NCBI GenBank assembly: GCA_964512635.1
Contig: CAZEJB010000008.1
Coordinates: 1 to 64,000, forward strand
DNA: 64,000 bases
Reading direction: 5' to 3'
Origin: JADZFO01 sp964512635
GTDB lineage: Bacteria; 4484-113; JAFGCY01
Shown: piece after piece, positions 33,476 to 41,817 of the stretch
Layout of the letters: every line of letters starts with the position of its first letter
How positions within the stretch are numbered: position 1 is the first letter of the stretch
Program-made: the position numbers and the translations under genes
The notes under the pieces: model-generated
What the model saw: the letters and a program-made list of their open reading frames with translations, nothing else
Told to the model about the DNA's origin: nothing
Databases searched by the model: none

Positions 33476-34729
33476 CCTCGGTCGGCGGCGGAGCCTGTAC
33501 GAAGACCACGAAATCGCCAACGCCTTCGAGATCCGTCCAGNNNNNNNNNNNNNNNNNNNNNNNNNNNNNNNNNNNNNNNNNNNNNNNNNNNNNNNNNNNN
33601 NNNNNNNNNNNNNNNNNNNNNNNNNNNNNNNNNNNNNNNNCGGCGGAGCCTGTACGAAGACCACGAAATCGCCAACGCCTTCGAGATCCGTCCAGGCTTC
33701 AGAAGTGAAGTCGCCCACACTGCCAAGGTCCTGCACCGGAACGAAGGCCACCACGCGCACCGAGCACTCGGGGCTGGAGTCGATCGCCCGCAGGCGCTCA
33801 ATCGTGCGCGCGGCCGTGCCGAGTTTGTAGTCGCTGTGGAAACGGCCGTTGGTGTGCACCACCAAGCCGCCGGGGTTGAAGTAGAGCCAGTTAAAGATGC
33901 TCTCGGCCATCGTGTCGTCTTTCAGGCACTGCGCCAGATAGAAATTCCAGGCCATCTCGCGGGTCATGCCCATGCCATGGCTGGTATCCGGCGCCTGACC
34001 CGCAGCCAGCGCGGCCTCGGCCTCCGGCGTCAGACCCATTGCCAGCTTGAAGTTGGCCCAGTACTGGTCCTCCGGATGCGTGCTGCTCTGCGCCAGCCAG
34101 CTGCGCTCCTGAGCGGTATAGGCGGCCCAGGCCATGTCCCAACCCTTGCGGCTGACCATCCGCACGGTGCCGGTCGGCGTGTTGGAGGCCAGCACGGGAA
34201 TGCCATGCGCCTTGCTCCAGTGCAGCAGCCGGCGATAGTCCGGCTGGTAATTGCCCCAGGGGCGGCTGGCAGCCAGGAAGTCCATCTCGGCCTGCTCGCT
34301 GTCGTCCGAGCGCAGCCAGGCGTCCACGGCCGGCTGCACATCGCGCTCAAACTGCTCCATTCCAAGGGCGACCTCACGGCACTGGCTGAGCTGTGTCAGC
34401 ACCTCGAACTGCAGGCGGTGGGTCGCATCGTCGTCGTGCTGTTCGCCGAGGAAGACCACCCGCGCTGCGGCAAGGTCGGCCAGCACTTCATCCCAGCCGA
34501 CCAGCTCGCGGCTGCCATCAGCATCCAGGCGATAGCTGATCCGCGGCAGAGCCTGCGCCGCCGCCAGCTCGGAGTTCAGGTCAAGGGACAGGCCCCGGAC
34601 CTTTTCGCAGACCGGGCAGGCGGGCTTCGGCGCTTCTTCGGCCGCCGCGCTCATCGCAGCCAGCGGGCCGGCAAGGCCGAGGATGATGGCCAGCGCAGTG
34701 CTGCGGACGAGACTTGAAGTTTGATGCAT
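33471..34729 (-). CDS. ChaN-like (haem-binding uptake family) lipoprotein/exported protein, interrupted by an assembly gap
   Basis: Coding runs from ATG 34729 to 33641, then into Ns. Collapsing the 55 bp duplicate on either side of the gap continues the frame to APPPTEE and a TAG at 33471, giving 367 residues. A signal peptide covers about 1-29 (LAIILGLAGPLAAMSAAAEE). A CPVC motif follows at about residues 38-41, then the ChaN signature VVFLGEQHDDDATHRLQFEVL, with EQFERD and a long region typical of DUF399/ChaN iron-regulated proteins that bind haem. TATAAT is at 34758-34763. It is last in the ruvC-ruvA-rsmG direction. Confidence 0.8.
33541..33640. other. Assembly gap (100 N) between identical 55 bp flanks
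   Basis: 33486-33540 is identical to 33641-33695. The gap is most likely artificial: joining on this overlap gives a continuous reading frame. Confidence 0.9.
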
Positions 34730-34760
34730 GTTGTCACCATGGGCCTGTTCGGCAGCGGCA

Positions 34761-35405
34761 TTATAGGCGTCGCAGGCGATAGACCACTCGGCTGGCGCTG
34801 CCGCCGGGGATGGTGTATTCGAGGCTGGCGGCGAGGCTCAGACCCTGGGCCTCCAGCAGCTCGGGCTCCAGCACCTGCACGCCGCTGAGATAGCCGCGCA
34901 GCTCGCCGGAGGTCTTGAGCAGCGGCATCGCAAGGCGCAGCAGCTCGGCGGGCTGGGCAAAGGCGCGGGCGGTGATCAGGTCGTAGGCCATCGCGTGCTC
35001 GACGCTGAGCTCTTCGACCCGCTGCTGCAGCACCTCGAAGTTTTCAAGCCGCAGTTTCGCCTTGACCTGGCGCAGGAAGACCGAGCGGCGCTCGCGGGCC
35101 TCAATGCCGGCGAAGCGGGCCTCAGGGCTGAGGATCGCCAGCGGGATCACCGGCGTGCCGACGCCGCTGCCAAGGTCCAGCACCTTCCAGCCCGGCTCGA
35201 TGGGACCCAGCTCAAAAAGCCGCGCGGCCTCATAGACCAGCTCGCCGGCCAGCTCACGCTCGCCATTGAAAGCGGTCAGGTTCAGGATGCGGTTGTAGTG
35301 GTCGACCAGCGCGAGATATTCGGCCAACTGGTGCCGCTGGCCCTCGGATGCCGCAGGGAGCATCTCGGCCAGCACAGGCATGAAGCTTTGGTGGTGCAGT
35401 GACAA
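34761..35405 (-). CDS. rsmG: 16S rRNA (guanine527-N7)-methyltransferase
   Basis: 214 residues from TTG 35405, where CACAAT lies 7 nt upstream; ATG 35381 is an equally possible start. The SAM-binding motif VLDLGSGVGTPVIPLAI (near residue 75), IEARERRSVFLRQV, and YDLITARAFAQPAELLRLAMPLL define RsmG/GidB. NRILNLTAF in the N-terminal helix region is also typical. It methylates G527 of 16S rRNA in the decoding region, which influences streptomycin sensitivity. It follows ruvA by 42 bp. Confidence 0.9.
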   Translation of the reverse strand: MSLHHQSFMPVLAEMLPAASEGQRHQLAEYLALVDHYNRILNLTAFNGERELAGELVYEAARLFELGPIEPGWKVLDLGSGVGTPVIPLAILSPEARFAGIEARERRSVFLRQVKAKLRLENFEVLQQRVEELSVEHAMAYDLITARAFAQPAELLRLAMPLLKTSGELRGYLSGVQVLEPELLEAQGLSLAASLEYTIPGGSASRVVYRLRRL

Positions 35406-35447
35406 GAGCTGTATTGTGACAGGTTCAGCTGGCGCGCATCAGCATCC

Positions 35448-36080
35448 CTAGCCGCTCAGCTTGCTTAGCAGCTTGCGGATCAGCAGCACGGTCTCGTCGC
35501 CGTCGTAATCGCGGCGCACTTCGGCCAGCGCGCTTTCGGCCCGCTGGCGCGGGAAGCCCAGCGCGATGACGGCCTGGATCGCGTCCTCCACCGGGCTCGA
35601 GAGCTGCTCTGCGGCCTGCGAGGCGCGGGCCGCTGCGCCTTCAAGTCCGACACCGCTGAACTCTTTGGCGATCTTGTCGCCGAGTTCAAGTATGACCTTC
35701 TTGGCCAGTTTGGGTCCCACGCCGCTGACCTTGGTCAGGGTCTTTTCGTCGCTGTCACGGATCGCGGCCACCAGCCCGCTGGCGCCAAGGTCCAGCAGGT
35801 TCAGCGCCACCGCCGGGCCGATGCCCGACGCGCCGATAAGCAGATGGAAGAGGTCGCGCGCCTGGCCGCTGGTGAAGGCATACAGCCGCAGCACATCGGC
35901 CTGCGAAGCAAAGTGCAGGTAGGTGTGCAGCTCGCGCTCTTCGCCGAGCGCCAGCTCGCGGCTCATCCCCAGCGGCAGGGTCAGTTCAAGCGTGACCGGG
36001 CCGCAGCGCAGATGCACCTTGGCATCTCCGCGGCCCTCCGAGCGGAGGTTCTGCACTGTGCCGTAGACCGCAGCGATCAT
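35448..36080 (-). CDS. ruvA: Holliday junction branch migration protein RuvA
   Basis: 210 residues from ATG 36080, which overlaps the ruvC stop (ATGA). Domain I starts MIAAVYGTVQ. The two helix-hairpin-helix motifs are visible as LLIGASGIGPAVALNLL and KVSGVGPKLAKKVILEL, with the acidic linker and the C-terminal domain III (VEDAIQAVIALGFPRQRAESAL) that contacts RuvB. It binds four-way junctions as a tetramer. ruvB is not in this window. Confidence 0.93.
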   Translation of the reverse strand: MIAAVYGTVQNLRSEGRGDAKVHLRCGPVTLELTLPLGMSRELALGEERELHTYLHFASQADVLRLYAFTSGQARDLFHLLIGASGIGPAVALNLLDLGASGLVAAIRDSDEKTLTKVSGVGPKLAKKVILELGDKIAKEFSGVGLEGAAARASQAAEQLSSPVEDAIQAVIALGFPRQRAESALAEVRRDYDGDETVLLIRKLLSKLSG

Positions 36081-36619
36081 CGCAGCGCCCCCGCGGGCTG
36101 CTTCAGCAGCGCGGCCGGAATACTGATCCGCATGCTGTGGCACAGCGCAACGGCTATGGCGTCCAGTTCGTCGTCGAGGCGCTTGCGCTCTTCAAGCTGG
36201 CTGCCGACCAGGCGGCGGACCATGAAGGCGACCTGCTCCTTGTCCGCGCGGCCGGAGCCGGTAAGCTGGCTTTTTACCGCGCTGGGCGCATACTCGGCCA
36301 CGCTCAGGCCAGCCGAGGCGCAGCGCTCCACCAGCACGCCGCGGGCCTGGGCCACGCCCATCGCGGTCTTGGCGTTCTTGGCAAAGAAGAGCTCCTCCAC
36401 CGCAACCTGCTGGGGCTGCCACAGCGCAAGCAGGGTCTCAAGGCCGCGGGCCAGCGCGCTGAGCCGGGCCGGAAAGTCATCGGAGCGGGAAGTCTGGAGC
36501 GTGCCGCAGTCCAGCAGGCGGCCCAGATCATTGCCGCGCGGTCGCAGCGGCCGTTCCAACACGCTGTAGCCGCAGCGGTCAAAACCGGGGTCGAGACCGA
36601 GGATGCGCATAGACTCCAC
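36077..36619 (-). CDS. ruvC: Holliday junction endonuclease RuvC
   Basis: 180 residues from GTG 36619, chosen because TACAAT lies 6 nt upstream; the conventional ATG at 36610 has GGAG before it. Catalytic acidic residues are seen in ILGLDPG (Asp near 10), VAVEELFF (Glu), and RLDDELDAIAVAL (paired Asp). KEQVAFMVRRLV and AKTAMGVAQARGVLVE match the family. It cuts Holliday junctions symmetrically together with RuvAB. It is the first gene of ruvC-ruvA-rsmG-(chaN). Confidence 0.92.
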   Translation of the reverse strand: MESMRILGLDPGFDRCGYSVLERPLRPRGNDLGRLLDCGTLQTSRSDDFPARLSALARGLETLLALWQPQQVAVEELFFAKNAKTAMGVAQARGVLVERCASAGLSVAEYAPSAVKSQLTGSGRADKEQVAFMVRRLVGSQLEERKRLDDELDAIAVALCHSMRISIPAALLKQPAGALR

Positions 36620-36625
36620 ATATGT

Positions 36626-36631
36626 ATTGTA
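36626..36631 (-). promoter_or_regulatory. -10 hexamer TACAAT upstream of ruvC
   Basis: On the minus strand TACAAT ends 6 nt before GTG 36619 and 15 nt before ATG 36610. Confidence 0.6.
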
Positions 36632-36669
36632 GCAGCGCCAGAGCGCAATTGCAGGCGCTGGTGCATCGC

Positions 36670-36675
36670 TAGAAT
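36670..36675 (+). promoter_or_regulatory. -10 hexamer TAGAAT, leaderless-type start
   Basis: TAGAAT ends 7 nt before ATG 36683 and overlaps the alternative ATG at 36674. Confidence 0.5.
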
Positions 36676-36682
36676 GAGCGGC

Positions 36683-37441
36683 ATGAGCGATAGCGGCGCA
36701 GCAGGGCCACAAGCGGCCGGCAGTTCACTGATGTGGCTGCGCAGCAAGCTGGAGGCCGAGCTCTTTCCGGCGGAGAAGGCCGACCGCTATATCGGACTGG
36801 CACCCGCCGTCTGCGCCATCCTCTTCGTTATCACTAACTGGGACAAGTCCGCGCTGCACGGCATGTCGAACGGCCTGCTGCTCCAGTATGGCGGCGCTGC
36901 GCTGGGCTTCAGCCTGCTGCTGCAGGTCTGCTGGTTCATCGCCGGGGAGGCGGGGCATGATGCGCGCCGCGCGGCATTCCTAAGCAACATGGATCTGCTT
37001 GAGCTGCGCTTTGACCCGGACGCACTGACTCCCCGGCCGCTGTTCGGCTCGCGGCTTTCGGCGGCGCTGCTTTTTCTGAGTGATCCACTGCGCGGCAAGA
37101 AAGGCCACCAGAGCTGGCCGCAGCGCTATGAACTGCTCAAGCAGTACTACCGGGCCTGCCTGTCCAGTGGGCTGGCCCTGACCCACCCGCTGCTGGACCT
37201 GTATGACAGCCTGTGCCTGCTGCCGTTGCTGGGCGTTTTTGCGCTGGTGATGACTCCGCTGCTCAACCCGCTGGCCATCAAGTACTCCAGTTGTGGTTAT
37301 ATGCCGGCTGAGGATCTCCTGCTGGTCTGCCTGATATTCGCAGCCCTGCTGTTTGCCGTGCCTTCGGGCAGCCGCTACGAGGCCTTCAATGGAGCCCTGC
37401 TGGACTACCTTGATGCGCACCCCGAGCGGCTGGAGAGTTAG
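36683..37441 (+). CDS. Four-TM membrane protein, family unknown (paralogue A)
   Basis: 252 residues. Four hydrophobic segments (LAPAVCAILFVIT; GGAALGFSLLLQVCWFIAG; LLPLLGVFALVMTPLL; LLLVCLIFAALLFAVP) enclose a cytoplasmic middle domain with QSWPQRYELLKQYYRACLSSGLALTHPLLDLYDSL. The end FNGALLDYLDAHPERL is shared with the next gene. Both lack motifs I know. It is divergent from ruvC with a 63 bp spacer. Confidence 0.7.
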   Translation: MSDSGAAGPQAAGSSLMWLRSKLEAELFPAEKADRYIGLAPAVCAILFVITNWDKSALHGMSNGLLLQYGGAALGFSLLLQVCWFIAGEAGHDARRAAFLSNMDLLELRFDPDALTPRPLFGSRLSAALLFLSDPLRGKKGHQSWPQRYELLKQYYRACLSSGLALTHPLLDLYDSLCLLPLLGVFALVMTPLLNPLAIKYSSCGYMPAEDLLLVCLIFAALLFAVPSGSRYEAFNGALLDYLDAHPERLES

Positions 37442-37504
37442 AGTAACCAGGCTGGTGATTTAGGACAGAAGCGAGCACAGGAATGCCTGCGGCTACCAAA
37501 GCAC

Positions 37505-37510
37505 TATCAT
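37505..37510 (+). promoter_or_regulatory. -10 hexamer TATCAT, leaderless-type start
   Basis: TATCAT ends 6 nt before GTG 37517. Confidence 0.55.
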
Positions 37511-37516
37511 TGAACT

Positions 37517-38305
37517 GTGGATCTCGACAGCGCACGTTTTGCGGCTGGCCTGCCCCTGGACGACATCGAGCCGCGCAGGCTGCTGGAGCTGCACATTGAG
37601 CATGACCTGCCGCCGCGCTTTGGCTATCAGTACCTGCCGCTGCTGCTGAGCGCGATCGGCGTGGCCTATCTGATTCACAACTTGCCCCGGACGACTGCAG
37701 CCTCAGCGGCGCATGAGCCGATCCTGCCTGGTGGCAGCGCGATTGTTGTGCTGGGACTGGCCCTGCTGGGCCTGAACCTCTGGCTGCTGCAAACAGGGAC
37801 CCAGCTGCGCTATGAGCTTTTCTTTCAGCAGATGCTGAACCTTGGGCTCAGCTTCGAGCTGGAGAGGCCTGTTCCCGCGCCGCGTGTCGGTTCGAACTGG
37901 ATGTTCTGGCTGCTGCAGTTCCCCGATTCGTCGATCGGCCGCCGGCGCAGCATCCGGCAGTGGCCGCAGCGCAGCCGGCTGCTGGACCAGTACTACGCCG
38001 CATGTCTTGAGCGCCGAGCCGCACTAACCAGCCCCGGCGCGGATTTCTATGACAGCCTGTCGCTGCTGCCGACACTGGTTTTTACTGCCCTGATTGTCGG
38101 GCTGCTTGGCACCCCGCACTTCCAGCACAGTGCCTTCGCGAACCTGGCCAATCCTTTGTTTGCCGCGGCCGTATGCCTTGGCTTTAGCTTTTCAGTCCCG
38201 GGCATGCACCGCTACTTCGCCTTCAATAGAGCCCTGCGTGAATACCTGATTCGCTTCCCTGAGCGATTCCTGGTGCAGGGCCGCCCGCTGGCTGAACCGC
38301 AGTGA
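37517..38305 (+). CDS. Four-TM membrane protein, family unknown (paralogue B)
   Basis: 262 residues, GTG start. It has the same layout as paralogue A: two TM helices, the middle domain QWPQRSRLLDQYYAACLERRAALTSPGADFYDSLSLLPTL, two further TM helices, and FNRALREYLIRFPERFL at the end. Identity is concentrated in the WPQR...YY.ACL and YDSL.LLP blocks, which are candidates for a functional site. A tandem duplication that has diverged. Confidence 0.7.
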   Translation: MDLDSARFAAGLPLDDIEPRRLLELHIEHDLPPRFGYQYLPLLLSAIGVAYLIHNLPRTTAASAAHEPILPGGSAIVVLGLALLGLNLWLLQTGTQLRYELFFQQMLNLGLSFELERPVPAPRVGSNWMFWLLQFPDSSIGRRRSIRQWPQRSRLLDQYYAACLERRAALTSPGADFYDSLSLLPTLVFTALIVGLLGTPHFQHSAFANLANPLFAAAVCLGFSFSVPGMHRYFAFNRALREYLIRFPERFLVQGRPLAEPQ

Positions 38306-38387
38306 AGCAACGATCCGAACACCCGGCCTCTGCACAGATAACCGGGTTGGCGTGTGCAGCCCTGCACAGCACCGTCGCACGCCCAGC

Positions 38388-39320
38388 TCAGATCCCTGCA
38401 CCGGCTTCGAAGTGCTGGCTGCGCAGGCTGGCTTGCAGCACGCGGCTGCCCGGGGCAACGCTTTCGGTGAGCCAGACGTTACCGCCGATCACGCTGCCCG
38501 CGCCGATCGTCACCCGGCCAAGGACCGTGGCTCCGCTGTAGATCGTCACCTCGTCCTCGATGATCGGGTGCCGGGGAACGCCCTTGATCGGATGACCCTC
38601 AGCGTCAAGCTCAAAGCGCCGGGCGCCGAGCGTTACCCCCTGATAGACCTTGACGTGATTGCCGATGATGGTGGTCTCGCCGATTACCACGCCGGTGCCG
38701 TGGTCGATGAAGAAGCTGGAGCCGATATGCGCGCCGGGATGGATGTCGATGCCCGTTTCGCTGTGGGCCAGTTCGGTCATCAGGCGCGGGATGAATGGCA
38801 CCCCGGCCAGATAGAGGCCATGCGCCAGGCGCTGGTTGGTCAGCGCGCGCAGGCCGGGATAGCTGTAAAGCGGCTCATAGATACTCACACTGGCCGGGTC
38901 GCCGAGCCAGGCTGCCTGGCTGTCGGCCTCCAGCAGAAGGCGCGTGGCCGGCAGCGAGCGGACGAAGTCATGGGCTATGCGCGCTGCCTCGCCGGGCTCG
39001 GGCCAATGCCACGCGCCGACACCACCGCGGGCCTCGGCATAAACAAAGTCCAGCGCCTGGCGCACGAGGGTTTCGGTCTGAGCATAGGCCTGGGCCAGCG
39101 CGGATTCCAGGTTCAGGCGCAGGCGGCCCTCGGGCTGCTCAAGCTGGCCATAGTAGCCGGGGAAGAGGATCTCCCGCAGCAGCGCGAGCAGGCCGGCGGT
39201 CGAACGGCGGCTCGGCAGCGGGCGACCGGAATACTGCAACGCCAGGGGCGACAGCTCGCCCTGCGCGGCCAGGGTCTCGGCCAGCGCAGCAAGCCCGAGA
39301 CCTTCCAGAGTGTTGTCCAT
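38388..39320 (-). CDS. cysE: Serine O-acetyltransferase
   Basis: 310 residues from ATG 39320 with GGAGG upstream. The C-terminal left-handed beta-helix is clear from about residue 190: GIDIHPGAHIGSSFFIDHGTGVVIGETTIIGNHVKVYQGVTLGA, HPIIEDEVTIYSGATVLGRVTIGAGSVIGGNVWLT. The His/Asp pair in FIDHGTG is the expected acetyl-transfer site. The N-terminal helical half has about 185 residues, as in the long plant/EpsC-like forms. It makes O-acetylserine, the substrate of cysK 70 bp upstream on the same strand. Confidence 0.9.
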   Translation of the reverse strand: MDNTLEGLGLAALAETLAAQGELSPLALQYSGRPLPSRRSTAGLLALLREILFPGYYGQLEQPEGRLRLNLESALAQAYAQTETLVRQALDFVYAEARGGVGAWHWPEPGEAARIAHDFVRSLPATRLLLEADSQAAWLGDPASVSIYEPLYSYPGLRALTNQRLAHGLYLAGVPFIPRLMTELAHSETGIDIHPGAHIGSSFFIDHGTGVVIGETTIIGNHVKVYQGVTLGARRFELDAEGHPIKGVPRHPIIEDEVTIYSGATVLGRVTIGAGSVIGGNVWLTESVAPGSRVLQASLRSQHFEAGAGI

Positions 39321-39389
39321 GTGTGTTCCTCCAAGGCCGGCCACCCACGGTGGTCAGCAGCACGGCAGATCGGCGGGGCGGGGAACTGA

Positions 39390-40349
39390 CTAAATTGTCG
39401 CAGCGCCGGCCGGGGCCTGCGGCTCCTCATAGAGCCAGGTGGAAAGGTAGCGCTCGCCGAAGCTCGGGATGATCACTACGATCAGCTTGTCCTGGTTCTC
39501 GGGCCGCGCCGCCACCTGCAGTGCTGCGTAGAGCGCAGCGCCGCTGGAGATGCCCACCAGCACGCCTTCTTCGCGGCCGAGGCGGCGGGCGTATTCACCG
39601 GCGTCCTCGTTGCTGACCTGGATCACCTCGTCGATGATGCCGGTGTTGAGGATCGCTGGTACGAAGCCCGCGCCGATGCCCTGGATCTTGTGCGGACCCG
39701 GCGCGCCGCCTGACAGGACCGGGCTGGCGCTGGGCTCGACGGCCACCGCGCGGAACTCCGGCTTGCGGGCCTTGATTACTTCGCTGACTCCGGTGATCGT
39801 TCCACCGGTACCGACGCCGGAAACAAGGATATCCACCTGACCGTCGGTGTCGTCCCAGATCTCCTCGGCGGTGGTGCGGCGATGGATCTCGGGATTTGCC
39901 GGGTTCTCAAACTGGCCCACCAGCAGATACTTGCCTGGGTCACTGGCGGCGATTTCCTTCGCCCGGGCGATGGCCCCAGGCATACCCTTCGAGCCATCGG
40001 TGAGTTCGAGCTCAGCTCCGAAAGCGCGAAGCATTTTGCGCCGCTCGACGCTCATCGTCTCGGGCATGGTCAGCAGCAGGCGATAGCCCTTGGCCGCGGC
40101 GACGAAGGCCAGTCCGATGCCGGTGTTGCCACTGGTCGGCTCGACAAGCACGGTTTGCGGGCCGATCAGCCCCTTAGCCTCCAGCGCTTCGATCATGCTG
40201 ACGGCGATGCGGTCCTTGACCGAGGCGCAGGGGTTGAAGAACTCCAGTTTCAGAACGATGCGTCCGGGCAGCCCGGCGCCGATCTTGTTAAGGCGCACGA
40301 GCGGCGTGCGGCCGATGGTCTGCAATATGTTGTCAAAGATGCGTGTCAT
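39390..40349 (-). CDS. cysK: Cysteine synthase A (O-acetylserine sulfhydrylase)
   Basis: 319 residues from ATG 40349 with GGGAG upstream. PLP Lys in NPCASVKDRIA (about residue 45), substrate loop PTSGNTGIGLA, phosphate loop GVGTGGTITG (about 180), QGIGAGFVPAIL and VGISSGAA all match CysK. It transfers sulfide to O-acetylserine. It precedes cysE in the direction of transcription. Its upstream region (40350-40560) has TATACT at about 40545 and a leader of roughly 190 nt with no known riboswitch motif. Confidence 0.92.
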   Translation of the reverse strand: MTRIFDNILQTIGRTPLVRLNKIGAGLPGRIVLKLEFFNPCASVKDRIAVSMIEALEAKGLIGPQTVLVEPTSGNTGIGLAFVAAAKGYRLLLTMPETMSVERRKMLRAFGAELELTDGSKGMPGAIARAKEIAASDPGKYLLVGQFENPANPEIHRRTTAEEIWDDTDGQVDILVSGVGTGGTITGVSEVIKARKPEFRAVAVEPSASPVLSGGAPGPHKIQGIGAGFVPAILNTGIIDEVIQVSNEDAGEYARRLGREEGVLVGISSGAALYAALQVAARPENQDKLIVVIIPSFGERYLSTWLYEEPQAPAGAATI

Positions 40350-40539
40350 GTAGTTATGTCTCCCTGGACAATGCCTGACCCGCGCGCAGCGGCGCGGTTC
40401 GAGAAGCTGTGGGCTGAACGGCCAGTAATGGCTCAGGGGAGACATCGGCCAGCAGATGCCGCGTGCAGACGGCGGCTCCAGCGCAACGGGCCGGAGCCAG
40501 CGACCGTCAGTTCATAGCGGTGATCCGTGACCATGAGGG

Positions 40540-40545
40540 GCGGGG
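40540..40545 (-). promoter_or_regulatory. Candidate -10 TATACT for cysK-cysE with a long leader
   Basis: On the minus strand GGTGG-TATACT-CCCC lies about 190 nt before the cysK start. No good -35 at 17 bp. Hexamer position is approximate by a few bases. Confidence 0.35.
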
Positions 40546-40625
40546 AGTATACCACCGCAACAGGCGGCTTGAGTTTAGTTTGACCATTTGCCTGAGCTCA
40601 CGCTGAGGCTCAGGTCGATCGGCGC

Positions 40626-40946
40626 CTAGAGCTGCATACCTGGCGCGCCGCCAGGGCTGCGGCCGGATGACTGACGTTCGGCCGCAGTTTTGATCAGGGC
40701 GCGAATAGTGTCGCGGCTGAGTTCGCGGCCCATCGCCAGCACCGCGCCGTTAATGCTGAAAGCCGGCGCGAGCGGGATCCCCGCCCTAACGCGATCCACC
40801 ATCTGTGTGTGGTGGGTCACCTTAGCCTTCAGGCTTAACTCATCAACGCATTCTTGAATGGTTTTGCAAAGACAGGCCGCTTCAACGGCACAGTCATCGC
40901 AATAAACCCGAACATCGTACTCCGTCTCGTCTTGAACCACCTGCAT
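40626..40946 (-). CDS. Small CxxC thioredoxin-like protein (paralogue 1)
   Basis: 106 residues from ATG 40946, chosen because its paralogue at 41260 aligns from here; a TTG at 41042 would add 32 unrelated residues. Features: VYCDDC (CxxC, about residues 16-19), a second cysteine pair CLC, an ECVDELSLKAKV helix-strand, then GIPLAPAFSINGAVLAMGRELS, which has the cis-Pro/NGxxV pattern of small redox thioredoxin folds. The conserved pair CxxC...CLC is unusual. It is located beside the cysteine biosynthesis genes. The redox role is inferred from fold. Confidence 0.72.
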   Translation of the reverse strand: MQVVQDETEYDVRVYCDDCAVEAACLCKTIQECVDELSLKAKVTHHTQMVDRVRAGIPLAPAFSINGAVLAMGRELSRDTIRALIKTAAERQSSGRSPGGAPGMQL

Positions 40947-41259
40947 CCTGCGGGCCTCCGCTACCTTACCGGCACCACTGCGCTGGGATAACGCCGATGC
41001 CTTGCCACCCACCCAACGGAAAAGATCGCAAGCCTCTGCCAAGGCTATTCCAATTAGACTATTTGCGAGAAGCGGCCTTTGCTTAGAATCTTAACACAGG
41101 GACACAGTTTGCTAAAGGCTTGCAAGCTAATTCAGTTAGCCTGCCGCCTCGGTGCACTCATAATCAAGTGCAGTCTGCAGCGAATTAGCTCTTTCGCGCC
41201 ATGAACATGATGCTGTGCCTGTTGGAACTGTGACGATGTGCGGCACACTTTCTGAGACT

Positions 41260-41592
41260 TCAGCCTGGTAACTCGCTGTGAAACTTGGGCTCATCCTGCA
41301 AATTGACAGGATTTTCAGCACCGAGACCGCTATGCATTACAAGCAGACGGCCGATCGAGCTGCGGCTGAGACCAAACCCCATACAGACAACCTGTCCATT
41401 TATGCTTAGGGCAGGCGCCAATGGTATCCCGGCGCTGATACGGTCGATCAGATCTGTGTAGCGCTTCACATCGGCTTTGATCTGCAGGTCGCGCAGGCAG
41501 TCCTCTACCGCACTGCATAGACAAGTGCTGTCAAGGCTGCAATCATCGCAATAAACGCGAAGTTGCATCAGGGGCTTCGGCTCAATTTCCAA
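41260..41592 (-). CDS. Small CxxC thioredoxin-like protein (paralogue 2)
   Basis: 110 residues from TTG 41592; ATG 41568 is an alternative. It has the same blocks as paralogue 1: VYCDDCSLDSTCLCSAVEDCL, LIDRISAGIPLAPALSINGQVVCMG, then a variable 25-residue tail. The identical spacing of CDDC and CLC in both points to a conserved metal or redox site. The 313 bp separating the two copies has no gene; AT-rich patches there could hold promoters. Confidence 0.7.
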   Translation of the reverse strand: MEIEPKPLMQLRVYCDDCSLDSTCLCSAVEDCLRDLQIKADVKRYTDLIDRISAGIPLAPALSINGQVVCMGFGLSRSSIGRLLVMHSGLGAENPVNLQDEPKFHSELPG

Positions 41593-41817
41593 CTTGCACC
41601 ATCCTGAAAATGGCGGCTAGGGCGACCGCCGACACTAAGACAGGCGAATCTCGCCCGGTCTCTTATACCCCACTTAGAATAGTAGTATTGTCTATATTCT
41701 CTGAGATTTTGGGTAGGCGCCAGAGCTTCCTGGCGTGCAAAAGAGACGCCGGAACGAGCACGGGGTTTCACCATGATTTAAGTAATTTGGCCTGCAGACG
41801 AGGTTCAGGCTGCGTGA

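Noticed and set aside
33368..34717. Plus-strand frame running through the N gap
   Set aside because: Ns were translated as X; the minus strand encodes ChaN-like motifs, and the gap is an assembly artefact.
40350..40620. T-box or SAM riboswitch before cysK
   Set aside because: No T-box sequence (AGGGTGGNACCGCG) and no recognisable SAM aptamer core; only a long leader with a weak -10.
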